Of a stretch of DNA of 64,000 nt, positions 37,644 through 46,784 are shown piece after piece (position 1 is the first letter of the stretch; each line of letters begins with the position of its first letter). The stretch comes from Sphingomonas crocodyli (GTDB taxonomy: Bacteria; Pseudomonadota; Alphaproteobacteria; Sphingomonadales; Sphingomonadaceae), in NCBI RefSeq assembly GCF_004005865.1, contig NZ_SACN01000001.1, forward strand, positions 1,488,001 to 1,552,000, read 5' to 3'. The translations under genes were made by a program, and so were the position numbers. The notes below the pieces were generated by a model. That model was not told where the DNA came from. It made no database searches and saw only the letters and a list, made by a program, of their open reading frames with translations.

Positions 37644-38549
37644 ATGTCGTTGAGACGCTTTCGCTATTTCGTCGCCGTCGCCGAACGCGAAAGCTTCAGC
37701 CGGGCGGCGGCCGATCTCAACATCGCGCAATCGGCATTGTCGCGGCATATCGCGCTGCTGGAAGCCACGGTGGGCGCCCCCCTGCTCGAACGATCGACTC
37801 ACGGCGCGAAGGTGACGCCGGTGGGCCGCGTGATGCTCGACGACGCCCGCCGCCTGCTCGCGCAGGTCGATGCGACCTACGATCATGCCCGCCGCGTCGC
37901 CGACGGCACGACCGGGCAACTCACCGTCTCGATGATCAAGCTTGCTGTGCTCAGCCCGCTCGCGACGGGCGCGGTCGCCTCCTACATCGCCGCCCGCCCG
38001 CGCGTGGACCTGCAACTGATCAACATGTCGTCGACCGAACAACTCGCCGCCCTGCGCAATCGCAAGATCGATGCGGGCTTCATCATCGAACGATCGAGCC
38101 AGCTTCCCGAAATCGACTATCTGCCGATCGTCAGCGATCGCTTCATCGTCGTGATGCGGGAGGATCATCCGCTCGCCGTCCATGACAGCCTGACCTTCGA
38201 TCAACTGCGCGATCAGGCGTTCGTCACCGTCTCGATGGACCAATATTTCCTGGGCCAGGCGAAGCTGCACGCCGCCTTCCATGCGCACGGCTTCAAGCCG
38301 CGCGTGGCGCTGGAGGTCGGCGGCGACGTGTTCCTCCAGCTTGCCCTGATCGCGCGCGGGACGGGGATCGGCTTCGTCAACGAATCCGTCCGCAATGCCC
38401 TACCCAACGGCGTCGTGATGCGCCCGGTGTCCGAACTTCAGGTCAGCCTCGACGTCGATCTCATCTGGATGCGCGCCAATCAGGATCCGGTGCTGATGGA
38501 CTTTGTGCGGGCGACGCGCGACTTCATCGCGCGAGGGGAGAATCCATGA
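37644..38549 (+). CDS. LysR-family transcriptional regulator
   Basis: 301 residues: winged helix-turn-helix at 1-60 (SLRRFRYFVAVAERESFSRA, NIAQSALSRHIALLE), linker, and a two-lobed effector domain from about 90. GGGAGG lies upstream of the ATG. It is divergent from the amidohydrolase-TauD-cupin operon, which it probably regulates, and it is coupled by an ATGA overlap to an epoxide hydrolase gene. Confidence 0.92.
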   Translation: MSLRRFRYFVAVAERESFSRAAADLNIAQSALSRHIALLEATVGAPLLERSTHGAKVTPVGRVMLDDARRLLAQVDATYDHARRVADGTTGQLTVSMIKLAVLSPLATGAVASYIAARPRVDLQLINMSSTEQLAALRNRKIDAGFIIERSSQLPEIDYLPIVSDRFIVVMREDHPLAVHDSLTFDQLRDQAFVTVSMDQYFLGQAKLHAAFHAHGFKPRVALEVGGDVFLQLALIARGTGIGFVNESVRNALPNGVVMRPVSELQVSLDVDLIWMRANQDPVLMDFVRATRDFIARGENP

Positions 38550-39700
38550 CCGACGCAACGGCGATACGGCCGCTCACGCTTGCCATCCCGCAAACCGAAC
38601 TGGCCGATCTCGCGGCCCGACTCCGTCTGGTCCGCTGGCCCGATCGCGAAACGGGGGAGGGGTGGTTTCAGGGCGTTCCGCTCGATGAGATGCGGGCGCT
38701 CTGCGATCATTGGCTGCACCGTTACGATTGGCGGCGCTGCGAGGCGGAGATCAACCGGCGGGGATCTTCGGTCACGACCATCGACGGGCTCGACATCCAC
38801 TTCCTCCACGTGCCCTCGCCCGAGCCGGGCGCGACGCCGCTGCTGCTCACGCACGGCTGGCCCGGATCGATTGTCGAGTTCCTGAAGGTGATCGACGGCC
38901 TCAGCGATCCCGTCGCCAATGGCGGCCGCGCGGAAGACGCCTTCCACCTCGTGATCCCCAGCATCCCCGGCTACGGTTTCTCCGGTAAGCCGTGCGAGCC
39001 CGGCTGGAATATCGAACGGGTGGCACGTGCCTGGGCCGTGCTGATGGATCGGCTGGGCTATCGCGATTATATCGCGCAGGGCGGCGATTGGGGCGCGGGC
39101 ATAACGCAGGCGATGGGATCGCAGGCGCCCGCGGGCCTCGCCGCGATCCACCTCAATCTGCCGCTCGGTTTCCCGACCGAGGCCGAAATGGGCGCGCTTG
39201 ATCCGGTCGAGGCCGCGGTGATGGCCGATTTCGCGATCCACCAGAAATATAACCGTGCCTATTCGGAGGTGCAGCGCACCAAGCCGCAGTCGCTGGGTTA
39301 CGGCCTGGCCGACAGCCCGGTCGCGCAGGCCGCGTGGATTTACGAGAAGTTCTTTCTCTGGACCGATTGTGCGGGCCACCCGACGAACGTGTTCAGCTAT
39401 GACGAAATCCTCGACAACATCATGCTGTACTGGCTGACGAACAGCGGTGCGAGCGCGGCGCGGATGTATCACGAGAGTTCGACCAACTTCGCGGCGCTGA
39501 AGGTCGATCTGCCGGTCGGCGTGTCGAGTTTCCCCAAGGAGATCATGCGATCGACCCGCGCGTGGACCGAGCGGCTCTATCCCGATTTCATCTACTGGAA
39601 CGAGTTGCCGCGCGGCGGCCATTTCGCCGCGTTCGAGCAGCCCGATCTGTTCGTCGACGAACTGCGTCGCTTCCGCAGGACGTTAAGCGATCGGGGCTGA
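38546..39700 (+). CDS. Epoxide hydrolase (EHN domain plus alpha/beta hydrolase)
   Basis: 384 residues. An N-terminal EHN region (about 1-105; IPQTELADLAARLRLVRWPD) precedes an alpha/beta hydrolase core. HGWPGSIVEF gives the oxyanion part, GGDWGAGI the nucleophilic Asp, and GGHFAAFEQP the catalytic His. It converts epoxides to diols, or acts as a related hydrolase. Its start overlaps the LysR stop. Its 3' end overlaps the opposing endonuclease/phosphatase gene by 18 bases. Confidence 0.9.
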   Translation: MTDATAIRPLTLAIPQTELADLAARLRLVRWPDRETGEGWFQGVPLDEMRALCDHWLHRYDWRRCEAEINRRGSSVTTIDGLDIHFLHVPSPEPGATPLLLTHGWPGSIVEFLKVIDGLSDPVANGGRAEDAFHLVIPSIPGYGFSGKPCEPGWNIERVARAWAVLMDRLGYRDYIAQGGDWGAGITQAMGSQAPAGLAAIHLNLPLGFPTEAEMGALDPVEAAVMADFAIHQKYNRAYSEVQRTKPQSLGYGLADSPVAQAAWIYEKFFLWTDCAGHPTNVFSYDEILDNIMLYWLTNSGASAARMYHESSTNFAALKVDLPVGVSSFPKEIMRSTRAWTERLYPDFIYWNELPRGGHFAAFEQPDLFVDELRRFRRTLSDRG

Positions 39701-40747
39701 TCGCGGGCTCAGCCGATAGATCACGCTGTACCCGATATGGTCGGACAGCATCGCGCCATTGGTGTCGCGGCCGAACAGCTGCACGCGGCGCAGCGGCCTT
39801 ATGTCGGTCGTCCTGTTGCCCGCGAAGAATTGCCAGTCGGTCGCGTCGCCCAGCGGCAGGTTGGACGCGATCGGCAGTTCGTAGCCGCACGATGTTTCGC
39901 CCGGCACGCCGCAATAGCTGGCGGGCAGGCGGATCATCCCCATCGCGGTCGCGGGCCGCACCTGCCACCGGCGGCTATGCGCCTCAAGTGCTGCGAGGCG
40001 ATCGGGCGAGTGGACGTTGAAGTCGCCCGCGAACAGCCGGACATGCTTGCTGCCTGACGCCGCCAGCGCCGTGTCGATCGCATCAAGCTGCGCGCGATAG
40101 GCATAGAGATTGCGTTCCGGGCTGGTCAGCGATGCCGCGCGCGAATTGAGGTGGGTGGTCGCGACCTCGATCGGCTCGGGCAGGCCCGGCACCTTGATCG
40201 CCGCGATCAGCACGCCCTTGTTCGCCGCGCAGTCGATCCCCGCGCAGGCGGCGAAGGGCACGCTGCGCGTCGCGAGGATCGGAAAATCGGAGAAGATGGC
40301 AAGGCCGCTGTCGAGCGTCGGATCGCTCTTTTCGGCGCGATACCATGTCCGGTCGCGCACGAAATCGGCCGCCAGCGCCACCTTCGGCCGCGCATCGTCC
40401 GGGCCGGGGCCGATCGCCTGATAGCGATAGCCCGCCGCATGCCCGATCGCCTGCGCTTCGTCGGTAAACGCCTCCTGCACCACCACGATCTGCGGCGCGG
40501 CACCGCTCCTGCGCAGGGCCTTCAGCCGCGCGGCGATGGCGTTCAGCGCGTCGGTGCGGTTCGCGATCGGCCAGGGGAGGGCGGCGACATTGTACGTCAG
40601 CAGGCTGATCTCGCCCGGCCGGTTCGCCGGATGCTCGCTCACGATCGCGCCGCCCGCGCTCTGCGCGCCGGGGCTGACCGGCACGGCATGCGTCGCAAAG
40701 GCGAGCGTCAGCGCGGCAAGGCAGCTGGCCCTGATCGCTGCTATCAT
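39683..40747 (-). CDS. Secreted endonuclease/exonuclease/phosphatase-family protein
   Basis: 354 residues with an N-terminal signal peptide (MIAAIRASCLAALTLAFATHAVP). The fold's motifs are present: LLTYNVAALPW, QEAF, DSGLAIFSDFPI, THLNSRAA, AGDFNVHSPD and SDHIGY. Relatives include sphingomyelinases, phosphodiesterases and nucleases. Export and the broad context leave the substrate open. Single gene, convergent with the epoxide hydrolase. Confidence 0.85.
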   Translation of the reverse strand: MIAAIRASCLAALTLAFATHAVPVSPGAQSAGGAIVSEHPANRPGEISLLTYNVAALPWPIANRTDALNAIAARLKALRRSGAAPQIVVVQEAFTDEAQAIGHAAGYRYQAIGPGPDDARPKVALAADFVRDRTWYRAEKSDPTLDSGLAIFSDFPILATRSVPFAACAGIDCAANKGVLIAAIKVPGLPEPIEVATTHLNSRAASLTSPERNLYAYRAQLDAIDTALAASGSKHVRLFAGDFNVHSPDRLAALEAHSRRWQVRPATAMGMIRLPASYCGVPGETSCGYELPIASNLPLGDATDWQFFAGNRTTDIRPLRRVQLFGRDTNGAMLSDHIGYSVIYRLSPRSAPIA

Positions 40748-40845
40748 CCTCGTCTCCCGCCCGATCGGTCCGTCGATGGCTCGACGTTCGTGGGCGCGAT
40801 TTGTTGCGTGCGTTTATCGCAATATGGCGGGTTTCCCGCGCGCTC

Positions 40846-40874
40846 TTGACAATGTTCTCTTTTTGTTCTATGTG
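40846..40874 (+). promoter_or_regulatory. Sigma-70-type promoter
   Basis: TTGACA at 40846-40851, a 17-base spacer, and TATGTG at 40869-40874. It lies 28 bases before a small ORF with a strong ribosome binding site (GAGGGGGGAAGCTG). Confidence 0.6.
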
Positions 40875-40901
40875 GCGCTATTGGCTTGAGGGGGGAAGCT
40901 G

Positions 40902-41411
40902 ATGTTGGCCGTTTTGGGGATTCTTATCGTCGCCGCTTTGTTCGGCCACCTGGTCGCCTGTATGGTGCGCGAGCCGGGTCGAGCCTTGCGGCTATCGCTG
41001 CGACCTCCTCTCCCCACCTCGTCATTGCGAGGAGCCGAAGGCGACGAAGCAATCCAGGCCCGCACTGGAGAGGCTCGCGAACCACTCCCATACGAGCCTG
41101 GATTGCTTCGCTCCGCTCGCAATGACGAGGGGAGGGGCGTCCTCCCAATGCAACCCCTCATTCGCGCTAAGCCCCTGCTTCCACGTCCCGAATCCAAAGG
41201 CCACAAAAGCCACAACCATTGTGGCCTTCACCGTTTCACGGCCTTTCAGCCATCCGCTTCCGCAACCGTCTTCAGCGTCGAAATGAACAAATCCTGCAAC
41301 GGGGTGGGATGCCAGTCGCGCCGGGTGATGATGCCGATCCGCCGCATCGTATCGGGCACGATGCTGTCGATCCGGCGCAGCGCCCCCGCCTCGATCTCGG
41401 TCGCGACCTGA
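40902..41411 (+). CDS. Possible small membrane protein whose frame runs into a repeat
   Basis: The first 40 or so residues (MLAVLGILIVAALFGHLVAC and onward) form one membrane helix, with good promoter and ribosome binding site. After about base 41020 the frame crosses a family A intergenic repeat, and then runs antisense to the LysR gene, so that part is very probably not ancestral coding sequence. Either a small membrane protein has been extended by insertion of the repeat, or the frame is chance. Not recognised. Confidence 0.3.
   Translation: MLAVLGILIVAALFGHLVACMVREPGRALRLSLRPPLPTSSLRGAEGDEAIQARTGEAREPLPYEPGLLRSARNDEGRGVLPMQPLIRAKPLLPRPESKGHKSHNHCGLHRFTAFQPSASATVFSVEMNKSCNGVGCQSRRVMMPIRRIVSGTMLSIRRSAPASISVAT
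41021..41126. repeat. Intergenic inverted repeat, family A
   Basis: GTCATTGCGAG at the left and CTCGCAATGAC at the right, with internal CAGGCCCGCACTGGAGAGGC as in the copy at 16220. It lies upstream of the 3' end of the LysR gene. Confidence 0.85.
41197..41228 (-). terminator. Candidate terminator of the tandem-HTH LysR gene
   Basis: AAGGCCACAA (41197-41206) pairs with TTGTGGCCTT (41219-41228), 18 bases after the LysR stop on the minus strand. Confidence 0.5.
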
Positions 41412-42430
41412 TCGGTGGAGAGCATGGTCAGGAAGTCGGATCGCATCAGCATGCCGCGGATCAGCTCGACCGAACCGCACTGGATCGGCGCGGTCGGGCG
41501 CGGCTTGCCCGCCTGATCGAACATCTCCTGCCATTTTTCGAGGAGACCCGATGCGCGCCGCGCGACGATCCACGGATAGGCCGCGAGATCCTCGAAGCTG
41601 GCCGTGCCCTTGGCCAGCGGATGATCGGCGCGGCCGATGATCGTCAGCCGGTTGGTGAACAATGGCTCCTGGTGCAGGTCGCGCGCCGGATGATCGCGCA
41701 GCGCGCCGATCAGCGTGTCGATCCGGCCCGATCGCAGGAAATCGACCAGTTCCAGATAGGATCCGTCGACCACGTCGATCGTCGCCTCGGGCACCTGCCG
41801 CAGCAGTTCGGCGAGCGTGGCGGGCAGCAGCGAGGATCGCGAGAGCGCCATCGCCCCGATCGCCAGCCGCTGCCCGCCCCCGCCACATTCGTCGAGCGCG
41901 GTGCTGAGTTCGGACATCGCCAGCGCGAAGCCGCGCGACAGCCGCGTGCCGGCGTCGGTCAGCGACACCCCGCGCCCCGATCGCCGCACCAGCGACACGC
42001 CGCACAATTGTTCCAGATCGCGCACCGCGCGGTGCAAAGCGGGCACCGATACATCCGCCGTCTTCGCCGCCCCCACGAAACTGCCCGCTTCGGCCAGGCT
42101 CAGCAGCCCGCGCACCTGCGCGCTCGTCAGCAGCCGTTCGGAGTCGCGCGCGCCCTGTGCGCCTTTGGTGGCGCGAATCGCTTTGCCCAGCGTCTCCATC
42201 GCGCGATCGACCCGCCGCAGCACGCGGGTTCCGATCGCGGTCAGGGTCACGCCCGCCGGGGTGCGATGGAAGAAGGACGCGCCGAAACTCGCCTCCAGCT
42301 TCATCAGCGCCTGGGTCAACGCCGGCTGGGAAATCCCGGCATTGCGCGCCGCGATGCTGACACTGCCATAGCTGTCGATCATCGACAGCAGCCGCAGGTG
42401 CCGAAAATTCAGCCCGTATGGATTCGCCAT
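41246..42430 (-). CDS. LysR-family regulator with two tandem helix-turn-helix domains
   Basis: 394 residues, about 90 more than usual. Residues 8-67 are a LysR-type HTH (LRLLSMIDSYGSVSIAARNA, SQPALTQALMKLEA). A second one spans about 97-165 (VRGLLSLAEAGSFVGAAKTA, SVPALHRAVRDLEQLCG, RRSGRGVSLTDAGTRL). A normal effector domain follows from about 188 (RLAIGAMALSRSSLLP). It is divergent from pckA across a 106-base gap and may regulate it. The duplication is plain in the translation; its effect on binding is unknown. Confidence 0.9.
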   Translation of the reverse strand: MANPYGLNFRHLRLLSMIDSYGSVSIAARNAGISQPALTQALMKLEASFGASFFHRTPAGVTLTAIGTRVLRRVDRAMETLGKAIRATKGAQGARDSERLLTSAQVRGLLSLAEAGSFVGAAKTADVSVPALHRAVRDLEQLCGVSLVRRSGRGVSLTDAGTRLSRGFALAMSELSTALDECGGGGQRLAIGAMALSRSSLLPATLAELLRQVPEATIDVVDGSYLELVDFLRSGRIDTLIGALRDHPARDLHQEPLFTNRLTIIGRADHPLAKGTASFEDLAAYPWIVARRASGLLEKWQEMFDQAGKPRPTAPIQCGSVELIRGMLMRSDFLTMLSTDQVATEIEAGALRRIDSIVPDTMRRIGIITRRDWHPTPLQDLFISTLKTVAEADG

Positions 42431-42536
42431 TTCATGCCACGTTTAATCTCAGCTTATATCTCTCCACTATTCATATTTGATCGAAAGGAGAAGTGCCGCG
42501 ATCATCCGGGCATCACTTGGCCAGGAGTGGATAGTT

Positions 42537-44372
42537 ATGACGCCCAGTTCCGCCGTTCAGGAGGCATCCGCTCCCGAGCTTGTCGCAGCGCCCACGAATA
42601 ACGCTGCTTTGATCGAATGGGTCGAACAGATTGCGGCCTTCACGCAGCCCGACTCGATCCGCTGGTGCGACGGTTCGGAGGCGGAGGCTTCGGCGCTTTC
42701 GGCCGAGCTGGTCGCCGCCGGCACCCTGATTGCGCTTGATCCGGAGAAGCGCCCCAACAGCTTTTATGCACGGTCCGACCCCGGCGATGTCGCGCGTGTC
42801 GAAAGCCGCACCTTCATCTGTTCGGATCGCCCGGAAGATGCCGGCCCGACCAACAATTGGCGCGATCCCGCCGAAACCCGCGCGACGCTCGACGGCCTGT
42901 TCGAAGGCTGCATGCGTGGCCGCACCATGTATGTCGTCCCGTTCTGCATGGGGCCGCTGGGTTCGGACAAGAGCGCGATCGGCGTCGAGCTGACCGACAG
43001 CGCGTACGTCGTGCTTTCCATGCGGGTTATGACGCGCATGGGCAAAGGCGCGCTCGACATGCTGGGCGACAGCGGCTTCTTCGTGAAGTGCGTCCACTCG
43101 GTCGGCGCCCCGCTCGCCGCCGGTCAGAAGGACGTGCCGTGGCCGTGCAACCCGGACAAGTGGATCGTCCACTTCCCGGAATCGCGCGAAATCTGGTCCT
43201 ACGGGTCGGGCTATGGCGGCAATGCGCTGCTGGGCAAAAAGTGCTTCGCGCTGCGCATCGCTTCGGTGATGGCGCGCGACGAGGGATGGCTGGCCGAGCA
43301 TATGCTCATCCTCAAGCTCACCTCGCCCGAAGGCGCGGTCCATTATGTCGCGGCGGCGTTCCCCAGCGCCTGCGGCAAGACCAACATGGCGATGCTCGAA
43401 CCCACCATCCCCGGCTGGAAGGCCGAGACGATCGGTGACGATATCGCCTGGATGCGCTTCGGCGCGGATGGCCGCCTCTACGCGATCAACCCGGAAGCCG
43501 GCTTCTTCGGCGTGGCGCCGGGCACGGGCGTGAAGACCAACAAGAATGCGGTCGACACCCTGTTCGCCAACACCATCTACACAAACACCGCGATCACCAC
43601 CGATGGCGACGTGTGGTGGGAGGGGCTGACCGACACGCCGCCCGAAAACCTGATCGACTGGCGTGGCGAAGCCTGGACCCCCGAAAAGGGCACCCCGGCG
43701 GCGCACCCGAACGCGCGCTTCGCGGTTCCGGCCGCGCAGTGCCCGTCGATTGCGGACGAATGGGCCGATCCGGCCGGCGTTCCGATCTCGGCGATCCTGT
43801 TCGGCGGCCGTCGCGCGTCGGCGATCCCGCTGGTGACCGAAAGCTTCGATTGGCGTCACGGCGTCTATCTGGCCGCCAACATCGCGTCGGAAGGCACGGC
43901 TGCGGCGGAGAACAAGATCGGCGAACTGCGCCGCGATCCGTTCGCGATGCTGCCCTTCTGCGGTTACAACATGGCCGATTATTTCAGTCACTGGCTGGCC
44001 ATCGGCGCGCGTGCCGATGCGCACAAGCTGCCGAAGATCTATCTGGTCAACTGGTTCCGCAAGGGCGCGAACGGCAAGTTCCTGTGGCCGGGCTTCGGCG
44101 ACAATTCGCGCGTGCTCAAGTGGATCGTCGAGCGTGCCGAAGGCACGGCCGACGCCGTCGAAACCCCGATCGGCCTGCAGCCTGTCGTGGACGGCATCGA
44201 TCTGTCGGGCATCGACATGCCCGCCGGCGCGATGGAGGAGCTGTTCACCGTCGATCGCGAGATCTGGCGCGAGGAAGCCAAGCTGAGCGCGGCCGATCTG
44301 CGCAAGCTGGGCGATCGCGTGTCGCCCGGCATCTGGGCGGAACAGGAAGCGCTCGAAGCGCGCCTGGGCTGA
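42537..44372 (+). CDS. pckA: Phosphoenolpyruvate carboxykinase (GTP)
   Basis: 611 residues, converting oxaloacetate and GTP to PEP for gluconeogenesis. The P-loop [13 protein letters not shown] marks the GTP-type enzyme, distinct from the ATP type; [15 protein letters not shown] and the C-terminal [12 protein letters not shown] agree. AGGAG lies nine bases before the ATG at 42537. It is divergent from the tandem-HTH LysR gene. Followed by a large inverted repeat. Confidence 0.97.
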   Translation: MTPSSAVQEASAPELVAAPTNNAALIEWVEQIAAFTQPDSIRWCDGSEAEASALSAELVAAGTLIALDPEKRPNSFYARSDPGDVARVESRTFICSDRPEDAGPTNNWRDPAETRATLDGLFEGCMRGRTMYVVPFCMGPLGSDKSAIGVELTDSAYVVLSMRVMTRMGKGALDMLGDSGFFVKCVHSVGAPLAAGQKDVPWPCNPDKWIVHFPESREIWSYGSGYGGNALLGKKCFALRIASVMARDEGWLAEHMLILKLTSPEGAVHYVAAAFPSACGKTNMAMLEPTIPGWKAETIGDDIAWMRFGADGRLYAINPEAGFFGVAPGTGVKTNKNAVDTLFANTIYTNTAITTDGDVWWEGLTDTPPENLIDWRGEAWTPEKGTPAAHPNARFAVPAAQCPSIADEWADPAGVPISAILFGGRRASAIPLVTESFDWRHGVYLAANIASEGTAAAENKIGELRRDPFAMLPFCGYNMADYFSHWLAIGARADAHKLPKIYLVNWFRKGANGKFLWPGFGDNSRVLKWIVERAEGTADAVETPIGLQPVVDGIDLSGIDMPAGAMEELFTVDREIWREEAKLSAADLRKLGDRVSPGIWAEQEALEARLG

Positions 44373-44419
44373 TAGGCTAAGGCGCGGAGCCGATCGGTTC
44401 CGCGCCCCATTCCCCAATC

Positions 44420-44500
44420 GTCATCCCGGCGGAGGCCGGGATCTCAGGAGAGGCGCGATGCGCTGAAACCTCCCGAGATCCCGGCCTCCGCCGGGATGAC
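44420..44500. repeat. Intergenic inverted repeat, family C
   Basis: The arm 44420-44445 (GTCATCCCGGCGGAGGCCGG and onward) is perfectly complementary to 44475-44500. A second hairpin, GCGTTTTG with CAAAACGC, lies at 44501-44531. It separates pckA from a convergent small gene. Confidence 0.85.
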
Positions 44501-44532
44501 GCGTTTTGGAGGGCGGCGGCCCTCAAAACGCG

Positions 44533-44613
44533 TCAGAAATGGTGCGTGCAGAAGGCGAGCAGCAGGATGATCGGGATCGGTACGCCGATAAGCCACAGGA
44601 ATATGGACCGCAT
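44533..44613 (-). CDS. 26-residue hydrophobic membrane peptide
   Basis: It starts MRSIFLWLIGVPIPII and is almost entirely one membrane helix, ending in CTHHF. GGAGG lies seven bases before the ATG at 44613. I recall very similar short peptides (the IGxPIPII pattern) as conserved hypothetical proteins in alphaproteobacteria, which together with the ribosome binding site makes this a likely real gene. Function unknown. It faces pckA tail-to-tail and is divergent from sdaA. Confidence 0.6.
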   Translation of the reverse strand: MRSIFLWLIGVPIPIILLLAFCTHHF

Positions 44614-44727
44614 TTCAGTTCCTCCGCCCCGTTGATTGGGGTCGGAGGATAGAAGGCGCGAACAGTGTTTCTGTTCCGTTGCTGACGGGGAGTTCAGCTT
44701 CGATCGATCTGCGCCTATGATGTCGCG

Positions 44728-46122
44728 ATGATCGCCGATGCCGCACCCGCTGCCGAACGCCCCGATGTCGAACGGGCGATCAGCATCACCGAATTGTTCA
44801 CGATCGGGATCGGTCCGTCGAGTTCGCACACCGTCGGCCCGATGCGCGCCGCCTTTGCCTTCGCGCAATGGGCGGTGGAGCGGGGCGATGTGGTGCGGGT
44901 GGTCTGCGAACTGTTCGGATCGCTCGCGCTCACCGGGTTAGGCCATTCGACCGATATCGCGATCCTGCTGGGGCTGGCGGGGGAGACGCCCGAGGCTATC
45001 GATCCGGACGGCATCGGCGATCGGATCGCCGCGATCCGCACCGAACGCCGTCTGATGCTGGCGGGCGTGCGTCCGATCGATTTCGACGAGGCATCCGATC
45101 TGCCTTTCCGCAAGGGCGAGTTCCTGGCGGGGCATGCCAATGCGATGCGCTTCACCGCCACCTTTGCGGATAGCTCGGCGGGCGAGCAGACCTGGTTCTC
45201 CGTCGGTGGCGGCGCGATCCTGCGCGAAGGCGCTGCGGCCCCGCGCGTAAACTTCGTGCTGGCGCACCCCTTCTCATCGGCGGCCGAACTGCTGGCGACG
45301 GGGGAGCGGACCGGCCTGTCGATCGGCGAAATTGTGGCCGCAAACGAACTGGCGTGGCGGCCGGCGGAAGAGAGCGACGCCTTCTTGGACGCCGTGCGCG
45401 CCGCGATGTTCGGCTGCATCGATCGCGGCCTGCGTGGGGAGGGCGAATTGCCCGGCGGGCTGAAGGTCCGTCGCCGCGCGCGCGACCTGCATTCCAGCCT
45501 GATTGCGCGTGGGCCGCGTTCCGATCCCTCCGCCGTGTTCGAATGGGTGAGCTTGTGGGCGCTGGCGGTCAACGAGGAGAATGCGGCGGGCGGCCGCGTC
45601 GTCACCGCGCCCACCAACGGCGCGGCCGGCGTGCTGCCCGCGGTCCTCAAATATTATGAGGTGTTCACCGCCGCGCCCACCCGCGCGGGCGCGCGATTGT
45701 TCCTGACGACGGCGGCGGCGATCGGCTTCCTCTACAAGAAGCGCGCCTCGATCTCGGCAGCGGAAATGGGGTGTCAGGGGGAGGTGGGCGTCGCCTGCTC
45801 GATGGCGGCGGCGGGGCTGGCGGCGGCTCTGGGCGCGACCAATGCGCAGATCGAAAATGCCGCCGAGATCGGGATGGAGCATAATCTGGGCCTCACCTGC
45901 GATCCGATCGGCGGGCTGGTGCAGATCCCCTGTATCGAGCGCAACACGATGGGCGCGATCAAGGCGATCAACGCCGCCTATCTCGCGCTCCACGGCGACG
46001 GGCGGCACATCGTCAGCCTCGACGCGGTCATCGAAACGATGCGCCAGACGGGCGAGGATATGCGCTCCAAATATAAGGAAACGAGTCTCGGCGGGCTTGC
46101 GGTCAACGTCGTCGAATGTTGA
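44728..46122 (+). CDS. sdaA: L-serine ammonia-lyase (iron-sulfur type)
   Basis: 464 residues, the one-chain form. It deaminates L-serine to pyruvate. N-terminal [21 protein letters not shown] is the family signature. The 4Fe-4S cysteines are expected in [17 protein letters not shown] and [19 protein letters not shown]. The ATG at 44728 has no strong ribosome binding site, but fits the family start. Convergent with the receiver-protein gene with only three bases between. Confidence 0.95.
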   Translation: MIADAAPAAERPDVERAISITELFTIGIGPSSSHTVGPMRAAFAFAQWAVERGDVVRVVCELFGSLALTGLGHSTDIAILLGLAGETPEAIDPDGIGDRIAAIRTERRLMLAGVRPIDFDEASDLPFRKGEFLAGHANAMRFTATFADSSAGEQTWFSVGGGAILREGAAAPRVNFVLAHPFSSAAELLATGERTGLSIGEIVAANELAWRPAEESDAFLDAVRAAMFGCIDRGLRGEGELPGGLKVRRRARDLHSSLIARGPRSDPSAVFEWVSLWALAVNEENAAGGRVVTAPTNGAAGVLPAVLKYYEVFTAAPTRAGARLFLTTAAAIGFLYKKRASISAAEMGCQGEVGVACSMAAAGLAAALGATNAQIENAAEIGMEHNLGLTCDPIGGLVQIPCIERNTMGAIKAINAAYLALHGDGRHIVSLDAVIETMRQTGEDMRSKYKETSLGGLAVNVVEC

Positions 46123-46125
46123 TCG

Positions 46126-46512
46126 TCAGGCGCGGCTGCGGTTCGTCCGTCCGGCTTCGTCGAAACCGGTAGCTATCGCTTCCAGCAGCACGTCCTGCCG
46201 CACCGGCTTGGCGATGAAGTCGATCGCCCCGGCATGCATGGCGCGGGCGCGCATGATGTCGTCGCCATGCCCGGTCAGGAAGATGACCGGCAGGGACGGC
46301 GCCTTGTCCGACAGCGCCTTCTGCACCGCCAGCCCATCCAGATCGGGCATGTCGATATCGAGCAGGATCAACCCCGAAAGATCCGTCTGGTCGAGAAGGT
46401 TGAGGCCCGACGTATAGCGACGCACCTCGTAGCCCGCGGCTTCGACCAGGCAGGCGGCGGAATGGAGGACGATCTCGTCATCATCGACGATATGGACGAT
46501 ACGTGCCGTCAT
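46126..46512 (-). CDS. Single-domain response regulator (receiver only)
   Basis: 128 residues, CheY/FixJ-type receiver. It has the acidic cluster VDDDE near the start, the phospho-acceptor in LILLDIDMPDLDG, the conserved Thr in FLTGHGDD and Lys in IAKPV. There is no output domain. It is divergent from the hybrid histidine kinase across 272 bases and is probably its partner in a phosphorelay, either as receiver or phosphate sink. The ATG at 46512 was chosen to fit the domain start. Confidence 0.88.
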   Translation of the reverse strand: MTARIVHIVDDDEIVLHSAACLVEAAGYEVRRYTSGLNLLDQTDLSGLILLDIDMPDLDGLAVQKALSDKAPSLPVIFLTGHGDDIMRARAMHAGAIDFIAKPVRQDVLLEAIATGFDEAGRTNRSRA

Positions 46513-46784
46513 CGGCGGTAAAGCGCATCCAGCCGCGCAGCCAGCATGTAGCAGCCCCCCAATTCCGACATGGAACATTTGAAACGCGGTTCATGACGCG
46601 ACGCTGAACCGCGCGGTACTTTTGAATGCATTTTACAGTTTACGCAACGTTTGCGGCGGCTCGGTCAGCGCTGGACCGACGGCTTTTTCTGTTTCTATAA
46701 TTGACGCAGATAGTTGTGGGCGCCGACAGGATGGCCGGGGCAGGGGCGAATGGTGCGGATCCATCCCATAATAGGTCAGCTATA

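Noticed and set aside
41021..41411. Coding function for the downstream part of the small ORF at 40902
   Set aside because: It translates an intergenic repeat and then runs antisense to a well-supported LysR gene.
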